From Pseudomonadota bacterium (GTDB taxonomy: Bacteria > Pseudomonadota > Alphaproteobacteria > Rhizobiales > Xanthobacteraceae): a stretch of 6,379 bases of DNA. Position numbers and translations under genes: made by a program. Shown here one piece after another: positions 6,289-6,379 of the stretch (position 1 is the first letter of the stretch; every line of letters starts with the position of its first letter). The DNA lies in assembly GCA_023431725.1 (NCBI GenBank), contig JAEYVN010000319.1, positions 1-6,379 on the forward strand, in the 5' to 3' direction. Below the pieces are notes generated by a model. That model was given only the letters and a program-made list of their open reading frames with translations, was not told where the DNA came from and did not search any database.

Positions 6289-6337
6289 GTCGGCGTCATT
6301 CCTCGGTCATTCGCCTTGGCCATTCGCGGCGCCTCAT
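6285..6337 (-). promoter_or_regulatory. leader of the response regulator with two overlapping mini open frames (candidate coupled leader peptides)
   Basis: Upstream of the GTG start, ATG at 6321-6323 opens a 12-codon frame (MAKANDRGMTPT) whose TGA (6285-6287) overlaps the regulator's GTG as GTGA, a usual layout for translational coupling. GAGG (6332-6335) lies eight bases before this ATG. A second frame, 13 codons (MRRREWPRRMTEE) from ATG 6335-6337 to TGA 6296-6298, overlaps it in another frame; its ribosome site is weak. Frames this short arise often by chance, so this is a candidate only. The direct repeat GAATGAC (6306-6312 and 6295-6301 as read on the minus strand) creates several of the ATGA overlaps. 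Confidence 0.22.
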
Positions 6338-6340
6338 GTG

Positions 6341-6353
6341 ACAACTCTACAAC
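6341..6353 (-). repeat. short direct repeat in the response-regulator upstream region
   Basis: GTTGT-AGA-GTTGT on the minus strand (ACAAC at 6341-6345 and 6349-6353 on the plus strand) is a direct repeat with an 8-base period, about 53 bases before the GTG start. It lies in a short AT-richer patch next to a run of five T on the plus strand (6355-6359). It could be part of a promoter or a regulator site, but I see no convincing -35/-10 pair, and the window ends soon after. Confidence 0.25.
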
Positions 6354-6379
6354 ATTTTTGTCCAAGTCGAGAGAAAGCC

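Noticed and set aside
6342..6369. TTGGAC on the minus strand (6364-6369) as a -35 box of a sigma-70 promoter for the regulator
   Set aside because: At 17 bases spacing the -10 position reads GTCACA, which does not resemble a -10 element; the true promoter may lie beyond the window.
1..6379. Mobile elements, CRISPR repeats, tRNA or rRNA genes
   Set aside because: No transposase or integrase frames, no long terminal repeats, no spaced identical repeats and no tRNA or rRNA signatures were seen.

Overview
The window is high-GC DNA from an alphaproteobacterium, most likely Hyphomicrobiales (Bradyrhizobium / Rhodopseudomonas / Pseudolabrys-like). The basis is the protein style of the aminotransferase, the MscL and the SSS-type hybrid kinase, together with a candidate EcfG-type promoter, a class found only in Alphaproteobacteria. 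The placement is from recalled family resemblance, not a search. I see ordinary chromosomal genes with uniform composition and no mobile element, CRISPR array, tRNA or rRNA.

Layout. (1) Positions 1-308 hold the C-terminal end of a FadB/FadJ-type 3-hydroxyacyl-CoA dehydrogenase reading right. (2) Positions 305-1924 hold a leftward pair, mscL followed by a class I/II PLP aminotransferase. The aminotransferase stop overlaps the fad stop tail to tail by 4 bases. (3) Positions 1925-2133 are a divergent regulatory region. It carries a candidate EcfG (general stress) promoter facing mscL, and a 46-base two-part inverted repeat just before the ribosome binding site of the rightward kinase gene. (4) Positions 2134-5622 encode a 1162-residue hybrid sensor kinase: an SLC5/SSS transporter-like membrane domain, then STAC, PAS_7, a histidine kinase and a receiver. 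(5) Positions 5623-6288 encode, on the opposite strand, a NarL/LuxR-type response regulator. Its stop codon directly abuts the kinase stop codon with no base between. (6) Positions 6289-6379 are the regulator's leader, with short direct repeats and two tiny overlapping open frames, one ending in a GTGA overlap with the regulator's GTG start.

How it fits together. The kinase and regulator are very probably partners. Their architecture matches the CrbS/CrbR (acetate switch) type of system known in Vibrio and Pseudomonas, in which an SLC5-STAC kinase works with a LuxR-type regulator to control acetyl-CoA synthetase and carbon use. The fad gene nearby is compatible with acyl/acetyl metabolism but lies in a separate transcription unit. 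The mscL-aminotransferase pair looks like a separate, possibly stress-induced operon. The most interesting points are the zero-gap convergence of the kinase and regulator, the Ser-Ala pair at the predicted Na2 site and the DxxQ H-box of the kinase, the structured kinase leader, and the overlapping mini-frames before the regulator.
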